64,000 nucleotides of DNA from NCBI GenBank assembly GCA_023412005.1, contig JAEYOE010000016.1:1-64000 (forward strand). The letters are read 5' to 3'. The stretch is from Bacillota bacterium (GTDB taxonomy: Bacteria; Bacillota; Clostridia; Christensenellales; SZUA-584). Positions 27,039 through 35,825 of this stretch are shown piece after piece. The translations under genes and the position numbers were made by a program. Numbering within the stretch: position 1 is the first letter of the stretch; each line of letters starts with the position of its first letter. The notes below the pieces were generated by a model, which saw only the letters and a program-made list of their open reading frames with translations, did not search any database and was not told the DNA's origin.

Positions 27039-27068
27039 TTGACACCTATATATAGTGTTTATTATAAT
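27039..27068 (+). promoter_or_regulatory. nrdD promoter with a probable NrdR box
   Basis: TTGACA (27039-27044) and TATAAT (27063-27068) are 18 bases apart. ACACCTATATATAGTGT (27042-27058) overlaps the -35 and fills the spacer; its ACAC/GTGT arms and TATATA core resemble the NrdR box, though one extra base makes it 17 rather than 16 long. I did not find the second tandem box that NrdR sites often have. Confidence 0.6.
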
Positions 27069-27194
27069 AGGCGTATACAACAATTTGGAGCACGCTTTTT
27101 CCGTGATTTTCGGGTGTTTATAGGATTATAAGGCTTTGGCGATGCCAAATTCACACCATATATTCAAACCAACACAAAGATTAGGGGGGCAAGT

Positions 27195-29282
27195 ATGTTT
27201 ACGGTCATACTCAAAAGAAGCGGACAAAAGGAAATCTTTCAGCCCAAAAAGATCACGGAAGCCATATTTAAGGCGGCCAATGCTGTCGGCGGGGACGATT
27301 ATATATTAGCCGAGCAGTTGACCGATAATGTGGTGGATATCGCACGCATGAAATTTGGGGATCGCGTGCCGGGCGTGGAAGATATTCAGGACATTGTGGA
27401 ACGCGTACTGATCAAGAACGGCCATGCCAAAACAGCCAAAGCCTACATTCTCTACCGTGAAAAACGCAAAGGAGCCAGAGAAGCGAATGCACTGATCGGT
27501 GCGACAATCGACATGTTTTCGAGCTACCTGTCGGATTCCGACTGGAACACGCGCGAAAACGCGAACACGCAGCGCAGCGTGAACGGCCTTAACAACTACA
27601 TCAGAGAAGCATTCACCAAAAAATACTGGCTGCATGAAATCTATCCGGCAGAGGTGAGGGACGCACATCTGTCGGGCGACTGCCATATCCATGATCTCGG
27701 ATTTTTTGGCCCGTATTGCGCCGGCTGGGATTTGCGGCAGCTGCTGATGCTCGGTTTTGGAGGCATCCCCGGCAAGGTGGAGAGCAAACCCGCGAAGCAC
27801 TTACGCTCGTTTTTGGGGCAAATTGTTAACTCCACGTTTACCACGCAGGGTGAAACAGCGGGCGCGCAAGCCTGGTCGAGCTTTGATACGTATTGTGCAC
27901 CGTTTGTGCGGCAAGACAACATGACGCATGAGCAGATCAAGCAGTGCCTGCAGGAGTTTATTTTTAATATTAACGTGCCGACCCGAGTCGGGTTCCAGTG
28001 CCCGTTTTCCAACCTGACGTTTGACATCAAGGTGCCCTCCACATTGAAGGATCACCCGGTGATCATCGGCGGCCAGCATCAAAACACCACCTACGGCGAT
28101 TATCAGGACGAAATGGATCGGTTCAATCTCGCGTTTTGCGAAGTGATGCTCGAGGGCGATGCCAAGGGCCGCGTGTTCACATTCCCAATCCCGACGATCA
28201 ACATCACGAAGGATTTTGAATGGAATACCCCCGTGGTTGATAAATTTATGGAGATCACCTGCAAATACGGCATTCCGTACTTTGCGAATTACGTCAATTC
28301 CGATCTGTCGCCCGAAGACGCGGTATCGATGTGCTGCCGTTTGCGGCTCGATGTGAAGGAACTCAGAAAACGCGGCGGAGGGCTGTTTGGCTCCAACCCG
28401 TTAACCGGCTCCATCGGCGTGTTCACAATCAACCTGCCGCGCATCGGGTATATCGCCCAGACGGAGGAGGAGTTTTTTTCGCGTCTCAAAGCGATCGCTT
28501 CCACAGGCAAAACATCGCTGGAAATCAAGCGCAAAATCATTGAAAAGCAGACCGAAAACGGTCTTTACCCGTATTCGGCAGTGTATTTGAAGGACGTCAA
28601 AAAGCGTTTCGGCCAATACTGGTTCAACCACTTCAACACAATCGGCATAATCGGCATGCACGAGGCGCTGCTGAATTTTATGGGCAAGGGCGTTGAAACG
28701 CCGGAGGGTAACGCGTTTGCGGTGCGCGTTATGGAATATCTGCGCGAGCTGATGCAGGAGTTTCAGCAGGAAACGGGCCATTCGTACAATTTGGAAGCGA
28801 CGCCCGCCGAAGGCACCAGCTACCGCCTTGCCAAACTCGATAAGGAGCGCTATCTTGATATCATCACGTCGGGCAAGGATGTGCCGTATTACACGAACTC
28901 GACACAGCTGCCCGTTGGGTTTACCGACGACATCATTGAGATGATTGAGCTGCAGGACGAGCTGCAGTCGCTTTATACGGGCGGCACGGTGCAGCATCTG
29001 TACCTCGGTGAACGCATAGAAGATTTGCAGACAGCCAAACTGCTGATACAGCGGATATTCGCGGATTACAAGATGCCGTATATTTCGCTGACACCCACAT
29101 TCAGCGTTTGTGACGCGCACGGCTACCTGCCGGGCGAGCAGTTTGCCTGCCCGCACTGCGGCGCGCAAACGGAGGTTTGGAGCCGCGTGGTGGGATATTT
29201 GCGGCCGGTGCAGAACTTCAATGTGGGCAAGAAGGAAGAGTTCAAGGAAAGGGTCAAATTCGTCGTACCCGAGGCCATATAA
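27195..29282 (+). CDS. nrdD: Anaerobic ribonucleoside-triphosphate reductase
   Basis: Class III reductase (695 residues) that makes deoxynucleotides without oxygen using a glycyl radical. The N-terminal ATP-cone (about 1-95; MFTVILKRSGQKEIFQPKKI) senses ATP/dATP. The C-terminus has the metal-binding cysteines around CDAHGYLPGEQFACPHCGA and the glycyl-radical segment SRVVGYLRPV. Length and motifs are complete. GGGGGGC precedes the ATG. It is followed after 3 bases by its activase. The NrdR-like site at its promoter suggests repression when dATP is plentiful. Confidence 0.97.
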   Translation: MFTVILKRSGQKEIFQPKKITEAIFKAANAVGGDDYILAEQLTDNVVDIARMKFGDRVPGVEDIQDIVERVLIKNGHAKTAKAYILYREKRKGAREANALIGATIDMFSSYLSDSDWNTRENANTQRSVNGLNNYIREAFTKKYWLHEIYPAEVRDAHLSGDCHIHDLGFFGPYCAGWDLRQLLMLGFGGIPGKVESKPAKHLRSFLGQIVNSTFTTQGETAGAQAWSSFDTYCAPFVRQDNMTHEQIKQCLQEFIFNINVPTRVGFQCPFSNLTFDIKVPSTLKDHPVIIGGQHQNTTYGDYQDEMDRFNLAFCEVMLEGDAKGRVFTFPIPTINITKDFEWNTPVVDKFMEITCKYGIPYFANYVNSDLSPEDAVSMCCRLRLDVKELRKRGGGLFGSNPLTGSIGVFTINLPRIGYIAQTEEEFFSRLKAIASTGKTSLEIKRKIIEKQTENGLYPYSAVYLKDVKKRFGQYWFNHFNTIGIIGMHEALLNFMGKGVETPEGNAFAVRVMEYLRELMQEFQQETGHSYNLEATPAEGTSYRLAKLDKERYLDIITSGKDVPYYTNSTQLPVGFTDDIIEMIELQDELQSLYTGGTVQHLYLGERIEDLQTAKLLIQRIFADYKMPYISLTPTFSVCDAHGYLPGEQFACPHCGAQTEVWSRVVGYLRPVQNFNVGKKEEFKERVKFVVPEAI

Positions 29283-29285
29283 ACA

Positions 29286-29954
29286 ATGCAGATTGCAGGT
29301 TTCGCCAAAAATTCATTTTTGGACTATCCCGGGCACATCGCGGCTGTCGTGTTTGTGCCCGGCTGCAATATGGACTGCTGGTATTGCCATAATCGCCCGC
29401 TGTGGAAAGCGCGCAACCTGATTCATCAAGCCTATGTGCTCGACTATTTAAGCAAGCGCCACCGCTTTTTGGACGGCGTTGTTATTTCGGGCGGAGAACC
29501 CACGCTGCAAAAGGACTTGGCGGAGTTCATACGGCAGATCAGGCAAATGGATTATTTGGTGAAGCTCGATACCAACGGCTTGAAGCCGGATGTGGTGTCA
29601 GCGCTGCTGAATGATGTGGATTATGTCGCGATGGATTTAAAAGCACCGCCGGGGCAGCTGCATCGTGTGGTTTCCGGCGAAGCGGACGATACGCCAATCT
29701 GGCATACGGCCGACATTCTGATAAACAGCGGCGTTGATTATGAGTTTCGCACCACGTTTATGCCGCTGCTGAGTGTGGACGATATCGCGGCCATCGCACA
29801 GCGCGTCAGCGGTGCGAAGCGCTACATAGTGCAGCAGTACCGCAAACCGGAAGGCAGTGCGGCGCAGCCCGATCCGCACGCGCCGGATACAATTAAAAAA
29901 GCGGCCGAAGCCGCTCGTGAAACCATTGCCGATGTGACCATAAGGGGATTGTAA
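29286..29954 (+). CDS. nrdG: Anaerobic ribonucleotide reductase activating protein
   Basis: 222-residue radical SAM activase that installs the glycyl radical on NrdD. The CxxxCxxC cluster motif is Cys27-Cys31-Cys34 (PGCNMDCWYCHN) and ISGGEPTLQKDL is the SAM-binding glycine motif. The sequence is of the longer NrdG2 type rather than the 155-residue enterobacterial type. It begins 3 bases after nrdD and is surely co-transcribed. Confidence 0.95.
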   Translation: MQIAGFAKNSFLDYPGHIAAVVFVPGCNMDCWYCHNRPLWKARNLIHQAYVLDYLSKRHRFLDGVVISGGEPTLQKDLAEFIRQIRQMDYLVKLDTNGLKPDVVSALLNDVDYVAMDLKAPPGQLHRVVSGEADDTPIWHTADILINSGVDYEFRTTFMPLLSVDDIAAIAQRVSGAKRYIVQQYRKPEGSAAQPDPHAPDTIKKAAEAARETIADVTIRGL

Positions 29955-29956
29955 GG

Positions 29957-30343
29957 TCAGCTCACCTCGGGCGATTCGGTGGTGATTCCGAGATCGTCGA
30001 GCGGATTGCCGTCCGTTAAATCTTCGATGCCGTCTACCGTTTTGTCAATCAAATCGTCCACCGTGTTTTCAATCTGCGCCTTGGGCCAGATGCCGATGGC
30101 GATACCGGCCAGCACAAGGCCGAGAATTAATATCACGATAAATTTGATGAACCCGCCGAGCAGCTTCCAGATGATTGTAAAACCGAGCAAGAAAATCGCA
30201 ACCGCGCCGACGATGATGACCCATTCGGGTAGCGCTTTGGCATAGGCAGCGCCTTCATCAAGGTTGGTTTGCAACGGTGCGCATGCGGCCAAGATGCCGA
30301 TGGCGCAAAGCACGATAACGATGATAAGCATGAATTTCTTCAT
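29957..30343 (-). CDS. Small lipoprotein/membrane protein of unknown function
   Basis: 128 residues. The N-terminus (MKKFMLIIVIVLCAIGILAA, then CAP) is a lipoprotein signal with LAAC as lipobox. Two closely spaced membrane helices follow (about 42-82), then an acidic tail (DDLIDKTVDGIEDLTDGNPL). AAGGAG lies 9 bases before the chosen ATG; a longer reading has no ribosome binding site. The gene faces nrdG end to end. No family was recognised. Confidence 0.7.
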   Translation of the reverse strand: MKKFMLIIVIVLCAIGILAACAPLQTNLDEGAAYAKALPEWVIIVGAVAIFLLGFTIIWKLLGGFIKFIVILILGLVLAGIAIGIWPKAQIENTVDDLIDKTVDGIEDLTDGNPLDDLGITTESPEVS

Positions 30344-30434
30344 TGACAAAAACTCCTTCATGCCGACATTATAGCGTAATTTTGCCATGGCGTAAAGGGG
30401 CTTGAAAAAGCCTTCAACATCAGTATTAAATATT

Positions 30435-30471
30435 CAGTCCTTAAAGTAGTGGGAGCGGAGCGACGACTACG
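30435..30471 (+). repeat. Dispersed repeat family B, copy 1
   Basis: AGTCCTTAAAGTAGTGGGAG followed by CGGAGCGACGACTACG. The arms GTAGT and ACTAC make it palindromic. Related copies are at 30562-30606 and 63425-63470. Confidence 0.7.
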
Positions 30472-30561
30472 ATATGGAGACCGAAATCAATGTTCTTGCA
30501 TCATCGCTATGATAAGCAACTATACCGACCGTTTTTCTTTCCATCATCATTATCAACAATT

Positions 30562-30606
30562 GAGTCCTTTACGTAGTGGGAGCGAAGCGACGACTACGAA
30601 GAGGGG
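30562..30606 (+). repeat. Dispersed repeat family B, copy 2
   Basis: GAGTCCTTTACGTAGTGGGA followed by GCGAAGCGACGACTACGAAG, nearly identical to the copy at 63425-63470. Family C follows directly. Confidence 0.7.
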
Positions 30607-30608
30607 TG

Positions 30609-30659
30609 AAGATTACTAAACAGATTCTTCACTTCGCTACACTCGTTCAGAATGACAGT
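30609..30659 (+). repeat. Dispersed repeat family C
   Basis: Contains AGATTCTTCACTTCGCTACA then CTCGTTCAGAATGACA, a short interspersed sequence of a kind common between genes in Clostridia and other phyla. Confidence 0.55.
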
Positions 30660-30818
30660 AACCGTCACTTTCCAAGATTTTCGTCTGCAAAATCAAGCAG
30701 TAAAAGGACGAGCGCAGCCTCCTATTCTTTCTCTTTTAAAAAATCTCGTGAAATGGTATCATTGATACGGTCTTCGCCTGCCGTCATCGGCGAAGAGCTT
30801 TTTAATGCGGAGGAAACC

Positions 30819-31664
30819 ATGTTTATAGCAGATAACACAGGCGATTATGCCGTGCTCGATACAGGCAGCGGCGACAAGCTCGAAAATATCGGCGGCATCA
30901 TCATGCAGCGGCCCGACCCGCAGGTGATATGGGAGCGCAGCGGCGACACGCCGTGGCAGCCGCACGCGGTTTACGACCGCAGCGCCACAGGCGGCGGCAG
31001 CTGGCGGTTCATCAAAAAGGTGCCCGATAAATGGGCGGTAACGATCGGCGGCCTTAAGTTCATTGTGCGGCCCACCGGCTTTAAACACATCGGCGTGTTC
31101 CCCGAGCAGTCGTTCAACTGGGATTATATGACGCAGCGCATTAAAGCCGCAAACCGGCCCGTGAAGCTGCTGAATCTGTTTGCGTACACGGGCGGCGCCA
31201 CTGTGGCGGCTCTGAGCGCCGGGGCCTCCGTGGTGCATGTGGACGCAGCCAAGAGCATGAACGACTGGGCGAAGGACAACGTGAAGCAAAATGGCCTTGA
31301 GGACGCACCTGTGCGTTTCATTGCGGACGATTGCCACAAATTTGTGCTGCGCGAGCAGCGGCGGGGCAACACCTACGACGCGATTGTGATGGACCCACCG
31401 AGCTATGGGCGCAGCCAGAGCGGCGTGTGGAAGATTGAAGACGCGCTGTTCGAGCTGGTGAAGGATTGCGCGAAGCTGCTAAGCGACGATCCGCTGTTCT
31501 TCATTATCAACTCGTACACCACGGGGCTGTCGGACGTGGTGACGCGCAACATGCTGGCGCTGTGCTTAAACGACGGTAAAATAGAATCGGATACGCTCGT
31601 GCTGCCGCAGAAGAATTCGGGCGTGTATCTGCCGTGCGGCACCACAGCCAGGTGGCAGGCGTGA
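30819..31664 (+). CDS. Class I SAM-dependent methyltransferase (RlmI-like)
   Basis: 281-residue methyltransferase, probably acting on rRNA. Motif I is LLNLFAYTGGATVAALSAGA, with the acidic loop VHVDAAKSMNDWAKDN, and the catalytic region is IVMDPPSYGRSQSG. It resembles the C-terminal part of the RlmI/RlmK group but lacks the PUA domain. The ATG at 30819 follows GCGGAGGAAACC; upstream in-frame sequence runs through repeats and is not coding. Its stop overlaps the next gene (GTGA). Confidence 0.85.
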   Translation: MFIADNTGDYAVLDTGSGDKLENIGGIIMQRPDPQVIWERSGDTPWQPHAVYDRSATGGGSWRFIKKVPDKWAVTIGGLKFIVRPTGFKHIGVFPEQSFNWDYMTQRIKAANRPVKLLNLFAYTGGATVAALSAGASVVHVDAAKSMNDWAKDNVKQNGLEDAPVRFIADDCHKFVLREQRRGNTYDAIVMDPPSYGRSQSGVWKIEDALFELVKDCAKLLSDDPLFFIINSYTTGLSDVVTRNMLALCLNDGKIESDTLVLPQKNSGVYLPCGTTARWQA

Positions 31665-32314
31665 ACGTGATATATGAAGACAATCATCTGCTCGTGGTGG
31701 TGAAGCCTTACGGCGTGCCGTCTCAGGCGGACGAAACGGGCGATGAGGATATGCTGAGCCTATGTAAGGCGTACATCGGCGAGAAATACAACAAGCCGGG
31801 CGCTGTGTATTTGGGGCTGGTGCACCGGCTGGACAGGCCGACGAGCGGCGTAATGGTGTTTGCGCGCACCTCCAAGGCGGCCGCAAGGCTGAGTGCGCAG
31901 ATTCAGAACGGCACGTTTGAGAAAACGTATCTCGCGGTGCTGACGGCGATGCCGCCCGAAAGCGAAGGAGCGCTGTGGCACTACCTGACCAAGGACGAGA
32001 AGACTCATATCGCTTCTGTTTCGGATAAGCCTTCGGCAAACGCGAAGAAAGCGGGGCTGGAATATCAGGTGCTGGCGGAGCAGAATGGGCTGGTGCTCGT
32101 GCGCGTAAAGCTGTTAACCGGGCGGTTTCATCAGATAAGGGCACAGTTTGCGCATGTGGGCGCGGCGGTTTACGGGGATATGAAGTACGGCGCACGGAAT
32201 GTGAAAGCGCCGCTGGCGCTGTTTGCGAGCAGCATCAGCCTTAATCACCCGACGACGGGGGAGAGGATGACGTTTGAGGCGAAGCCGGAGGGGAAGGGGT
32301 TCGGGGAGTTTTAA
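31661..32314 (+). CDS. RluA-family pseudouridine synthase
   Basis: 217-residue RNA pseudouridine synthase without an S4 domain. The catalytic motif is canonical, VHRLDRPTSGVMVFAR, with the essential aspartate. LLTGRFHQIRAQFAHVG is the second conserved block. The start is probably the GTG at 31661, which overlaps the methyltransferase stop by four bases; a GTG two codons later is also possible. Coupling with a putative rRNA methylase suggests joint action on RNA, target unknown. Confidence 0.9.
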   Translation: MNVIYEDNHLLVVVKPYGVPSQADETGDEDMLSLCKAYIGEKYNKPGAVYLGLVHRLDRPTSGVMVFARTSKAAARLSAQIQNGTFEKTYLAVLTAMPPESEGALWHYLTKDEKTHIASVSDKPSANAKKAGLEYQVLAEQNGLVLVRVKLLTGRFHQIRAQFAHVGAAVYGDMKYGARNVKAPLALFASSISLNHPTTGERMTFEAKPEGKGFGEF

Positions 32315-32331
32315 ATAAGCGGGCTGTAATT

Positions 32332-32871
32332 TTATTCAGCGGACGGGATTGAATTGACATAATCAACTAACGGTGCGATTTGCTCGCGATTTGAATAATC
32401 ATAGGAATTGCGGATGGCATCTGCGGTACCCTTCTCAACATCAGATTTGTTCTTTTTCAGTTTTAAAAACGCTTTAAACATGCGCATCAGCAACTTATCT
32501 GCTCTGTGCATCTTGGCATAATTCATACCGCTTTGAAAATAGAAGAATGCAATGTCTTTTCCGCCGGTAATGTTGGTTTTTTTAAATCTTTCAATTTCGC
32601 TCGGAATGGCGGGCGTTGCGCCGGTTGCATAAACGATGACCTGTTTGTTCTTCAAAGTGGATAGATGATTCTTAATAAATCTAATCCCATTGATGGTGCC
32701 CGCATGAATACCTCCGCCAAATATCACGGCATCATATCGGCTCAGTTGTGAGGCGCTGATTTTCTCCAGACGTACAGCCTCACAGCCGAGGTCTTCGGCA
32801 ATCCACTTTGCATATTTTTCTGTAAAACCGGTTCTGGATTTATACACGATGATTCTTTTCATATGTGTCAT
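32332..32871 (-). CDS. Flavodoxin-domain protein
   Basis: 179-residue FMN-binding protein. The N-terminal phosphate loop reads IVYKSRTGFTEKYAKWIAED, and FGGGIHAGTINGIRF plus VIVYATGATPA are the flavin-contacting loops. The layout resembles HemG-like flavodoxins (menaquinone-dependent protoporphyrinogen oxidase), but no haem gene is nearby, so electron carrier or quinone reductase is as likely. GGAG precedes the first ATG; a second ATG three codons later is possible. Confidence 0.85.
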   Translation of the reverse strand: MTHMKRIIVYKSRTGFTEKYAKWIAEDLGCEAVRLEKISASQLSRYDAVIFGGGIHAGTINGIRFIKNHLSTLKNKQVIVYATGATPAIPSEIERFKKTNITGGKDIAFFYFQSGMNYAKMHRADKLLMRMFKAFLKLKKNKSDVEKGTADAIRNSYDYSNREQIAPLVDYVNSIPSAE

Positions 32872-32977
32872 TTGCTCTCCTGATGTAAAAATTGATGGTC
32901 ACGGATATTTTTCTGGCTTGTGTGTACAAACAGGCACTATTATAGCACATATAACCATATATCTGCGACAAAGCTGA

Positions 32978-33802
32978 TTAAACAATAATCTCCATACCAT
33001 CATAGGCAAATAATATGTTATCTAGCTTCTTTTCGAGTTCGTTGTAGAAACCATATGATTTTCCCCATATTTCATCGATATGCGTAATGATTACCTTTTT
33101 TATTCTGTATTTTCTCTTCAACGTTCTAATTTCATCTAAAGTAAACAATTCGTTTTTGAAGGGTGCATCTTCCACTTTTGTTCCATCTACAAGAACACCG
33201 TCATCTGTGACTAAACCAATTATTAATACATCAGCATCGTAGTACATGTCGTTATGAATGAAAGGCTTGGAGTTACAGCAGGCATATATTGCTTTACTAT
33301 CTTTTTCTCTTAGTAAATAGAAGGTAATATTGGCTCCGTTGGTTTTGTTGTTAATAAGATTTATTTCTATATCATTAATTTTAATATAATTTACTTCATT
33401 GATGGAAATGCATTTGAGGACATCGTTATAATATTTCAACATGTTGCCATTCCAATTGTTTATATCCTCAACAACCTCAGGAAGTGCAATAAATTCAACA
33501 GGTCTGCTTTTTTCTGTAATCCAGTTGTATCCGATCGACTCAACCATTCTTATGCCTCTCGTGTGATCAGGGTCTTTATGCGATATAGATAAGTATTTGA
33601 GACTTTTAATATTTTGTCGGTCACATGCAACTGCAATATCCTCGGGAGTATCTATTAGCATTTGAATATCTTCGATATAAAGACTGGGGCCATTACGTTC
33701 GTATCTTCCCCTCTTTTCTCTAGCTTCTTCGCAAATAGAACAATTGCAAAATGAATTTGGGATAAGAGACATACCTCCGCTTCCAACAATTTTTAGTTTC
33801 AT
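32978..33802 (-). CDS. MBL-fold metallohydrolase (PhnP-like), variant metal motif
   Basis: 274-residue metallo-beta-lactamase-fold protein. The N-terminal CNCSICEEAREKRGRYERNG and SLYIED are typical of the PhnP/cyclic phosphodiesterase group, where cysteines bind a structural zinc. The usual HxHxDH metal motif appears as HKDPDH, with aspartate at the second histidine position. A late IITHID supplies another ligand. The sequence is AT-rich compared with its neighbours. Start at 33802 (MKLKIVGSGG) fits the family; a longer frame is unlikely. Confidence 0.75.
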   Translation of the reverse strand: MKLKIVGSGGMSLIPNSFCNCSICEEAREKRGRYERNGPSLYIEDIQMLIDTPEDIAVACDRQNIKSLKYLSISHKDPDHTRGIRMVESIGYNWITEKSRPVEFIALPEVVEDINNWNGNMLKYYNDVLKCISINEVNYIKINDIEINLINNKTNGANITFYLLREKDSKAIYACCNSKPFIHNDMYYDADVLIIGLVTDDGVLVDGTKVEDAPFKNELFTLDEIRTLKRKYRIKKVIITHIDEIWGKSYGFYNELEKKLDNILFAYDGMEIIV

Positions 33803-33935
33803 AAGCGTACCTAACCTTCTTTCAATAACGTATATTAAAAAAGGGAATATTACCAAAGCCTCAAGGACATGATCATTACAGCTAAAATCTCTATTCTGAC
33901 AGCTTCTTCAGCACCTATGCCAGCTTCGCATCTTC

Positions 33936-34361
33936 CTATAGCAACGCAAAATGCGGACTCTCAAAAACACGCTTCATATTACATAAGCAAAAAGGGTGCC
34001 CGGCGGGGTCAAACATAACTATCCATCTTTTAGAAAATTGTTTGCTAGCAACGGTTGCCCCGCATTGGATGGCGTACTGAACCGCTTTTTCCATGTCATT
34101 CACCGCAAAATCGATATGCGCCATCTGCTGCTGAGCTTCCGGCTCCTCCGGCCACACAGGCGGTATATATTCAGGGTTGCGCTGAAAGGTTATACCGGGA
34201 TACACCCCCTGATTTATCCCCGGCGCAGCCACAGTGGCATAGTTCTCATCAAAGAATGGTATTTCCCATTTGAGCAGCACCGCATAGAATTCCGCTAACG
34301 CGTGCGGGTCTTTACAGTCCAGCGTAAATGCGCTCATTTTAATTTTCAGTTCATTGTCCAT
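33936..34361 (-). CDS. VOC family protein (glyoxalase/bleomycin resistance-like)
   Basis: 141-residue vicinal oxygen chelate domain protein. Features are MSAFTLDCKDPHALAEFYAV at the first beta-alpha unit, HIDFAVNDMEKAVQYA at the second, and the C-terminal FDPAGHPFCLC. This is the generic glyoxalase-like group 6 type with unknown substrate. GGAGGG precedes the ATG at 34361. Confidence 0.85.
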   Translation of the reverse strand: MDNELKIKMSAFTLDCKDPHALAEFYAVLLKWEIPFFDENYATVAAPGINQGVYPGITFQRNPEYIPPVWPEEPEAQQQMAHIDFAVNDMEKAVQYAIQCGATVASKQFSKRWIVMFDPAGHPFCLCNMKRVFESPHFALL

Positions 34362-34441
34362 AATGTTACCCTCCAAAAATATAAATGGTGTGACCATAAG
34401 ACTTTAATGTTTGCATATCAATGCTGTAATCTATTCGTTGT

Positions 34442-34759
34442 TTATTCAAAGGGATTTTCGGAACCCTCAACCTCCTGCAATATCACGATTGGGTCTGATA
34501 TCAAACCGTATTTATCGTCTTCCGGGTATGTGACAGCCGTTGTTGGGTTATCACCCGCGAAGGCTATCACACTATCCATCGTATCCCATTTTGTACATAG
34601 AAAGAAATGCGCATAGTCACCTTGCTCGACAATCTTTAAATAGGCACCTCGGTTACCCTTTGTTGCTTTAGAATGCTTAACCCCTGTTTTGTACTCATAT
34701 CTTTCAAATGCGTCCTTCATAGCAATGGGTACCATGCCATGCCACGTTCTTGATATCAT
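34442..34759 (-). CDS. Antibiotic-biosynthesis-monooxygenase-like (ABM) domain protein
   Basis: 105-residue single-domain protein with a dimeric alpha/beta-barrel pattern: MISRTWHGMVPIAMKDAFER, then VKHSKATKGNRGAYL and FFLCTKWDTMDSVIAFAGDN. Despite the family name, such proteins are mostly small oxygenases, haem-related or of unknown function. It is encoded alone between a VOC gene and an exonuclease on the same strand. Confidence 0.75.
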   Translation of the reverse strand: MISRTWHGMVPIAMKDAFERYEYKTGVKHSKATKGNRGAYLKIVEQGDYAHFFLCTKWDTMDSVIAFAGDNPTTAVTYPEDDKYGLISDPIVILQEVEGSENPFE

Positions 34760-34796
34760 TTCTCAACCTCATCTTCTATTCATTATGTCTTTGTGC

Positions 34797-35459
34797 TTAT
34801 GCGTAAAAATCAGGCTTCGGATCAAAAGATTGTGTTCTCGGTTTCACTTTTTTGATCCGGCAGGTTTTGCTTGTGCTGCATGGCTCATATCCGCCCGAAT
34901 AAAGCTGCCCGATCCTCATACCGAGGGCTTTTGTCAGCGCGTCAAAATCGGTGAGCCCTTGTTTTTTGAATGCTTCCAGCAGTATATTGGCACAGGCCAA
35001 AGCGTCTTCCAGCGCGTTATGATGGGTGAAGCTGAAATTTAATTGCTTTGATACTGTATCTAGTTTATGATTTTCAAGCTGCGTCCATGTTTTCTGAGCC
35101 GTTTTAAATGTACAGATGTAATCAACCTGCGGATATTCAATTTTGTACAAATCCAATACATGGCGGAGTGCCGACATATCAAACGCCGCGTTGTGGGCAG
35201 CCAGCACCGTACCGTGAAACAGCGGGGCGATTTCGTTTGTATAAACGGTATCAAATTCAGCGGCGTCTGCCACCATATCCTTAGTGATGCCGTGGATATA
35301 CACATTGAACGGATCAAAATAACTGTGATCTTTGTGAGGCTTTATCAGCCAGTATTTTTTACTGACCAAAGCCCCATCCTCCACGACAGCAAGCCCGACC
35401 GCGCAGATGCTGCCGATGAAGTTGTTGGCTGTTTCAAAATCTATTGCCGTAAAGCGCAT
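34797..35459 (-). CDS. DEDDh-type 3'-5' exonuclease (DNA polymerase III epsilon-like)
   Basis: 220-residue nuclease. The ExoI motif is FTAIDFETAN (Asp7, Glu9), ExoII is AHNAAFDMSALRHVL, and ExoIII is FTHHNALEDALACANIL with the catalytic histidine and aspartate. It is a stand-alone domain, as in the many proofreading-like exonucleases of Firmicutes. The C-terminal tail (KTCRIKKVKPRTQSFDPKPD) is basic and may contact nucleic acid. Confidence 0.9.
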   Translation of the reverse strand: MRFTAIDFETANNFIGSICAVGLAVVEDGALVSKKYWLIKPHKDHSYFDPFNVYIHGITKDMVADAAEFDTVYTNEIAPLFHGTVLAAHNAAFDMSALRHVLDLYKIEYPQVDYICTFKTAQKTWTQLENHKLDTVSKQLNFSFTHHNALEDALACANILLEAFKKQGLTDFDALTKALGMRIGQLYSGGYEPCSTSKTCRIKKVKPRTQSFDPKPDFYA

Positions 35460-35475
35460 ATAAATCTCCGATATA

Positions 35476-35799
35476 TTAGGCTTCGTCCACTTGAATCAAT
35501 TCTATAGGCGCGCCGTTTTCTTCAATAAACGCCACTGTGACTCGGGGTGACGGACTGTTGGGTTCAATGATGACTTTTCTTCCGTGAATAGCTTCGAGTA
35601 TATCATCAACTTGAAAAGCCACATGCGGCACGTTTTTAACGATCTCTGGTAATGGACAGCCCTTCTCATATCTCATCCACTCAATACCGAATTCGCTGTC
35701 TTCATATCCAAAGTGAAATAGTTTGTAATCTGGCAGGTATACCTCTCCTTCGATTGGCTGCTCTGTCGGGATGCCGATATGATGATATTTGAATTTCAT
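35476..35799 (-). CDS. VOC family protein
   Basis: 107-residue glyoxalase-like protein beginning MKFKYHHIGIPTEQPIEGE, with VPHVAFQVDDILEAIHG as second module and IEENGAPIELIQ at the end; the metal-ligand histidine and glutamate are in place. GAGAGG lies 8 bases before the ATG at 35799; an ATG six codons earlier has no ribosome binding site. Substrate unknown. Confidence 0.82.
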   Translation of the reverse strand: MKFKYHHIGIPTEQPIEGEVYLPDYKLFHFGYEDSEFGIEWMRYEKGCPLPEIVKNVPHVAFQVDDILEAIHGRKVIIEPNSPSPRVTVAFIEENGAPIELIQVDEA

Positions 35800-35825
35800 T
35801 ATCTTTTCCTCTCGCATGAAACAAT

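Larger units (their letters stand above)
30344..30818. other. Gene-free region carrying dispersed repeats
   Basis: No supported gene. It holds two copies of repeat family B (30435-30471, 30562-30606) and one of family C (30609-30659), then a promoter-proximal stretch before the methyltransferase. Confidence 0.65.

Noticed and set aside
28401..29168. Minus-strand open frame of about 255 codons inside nrdD
   Set aside because: Antisense shadow of a highly conserved gene; composition is typical of the complementary third frame.
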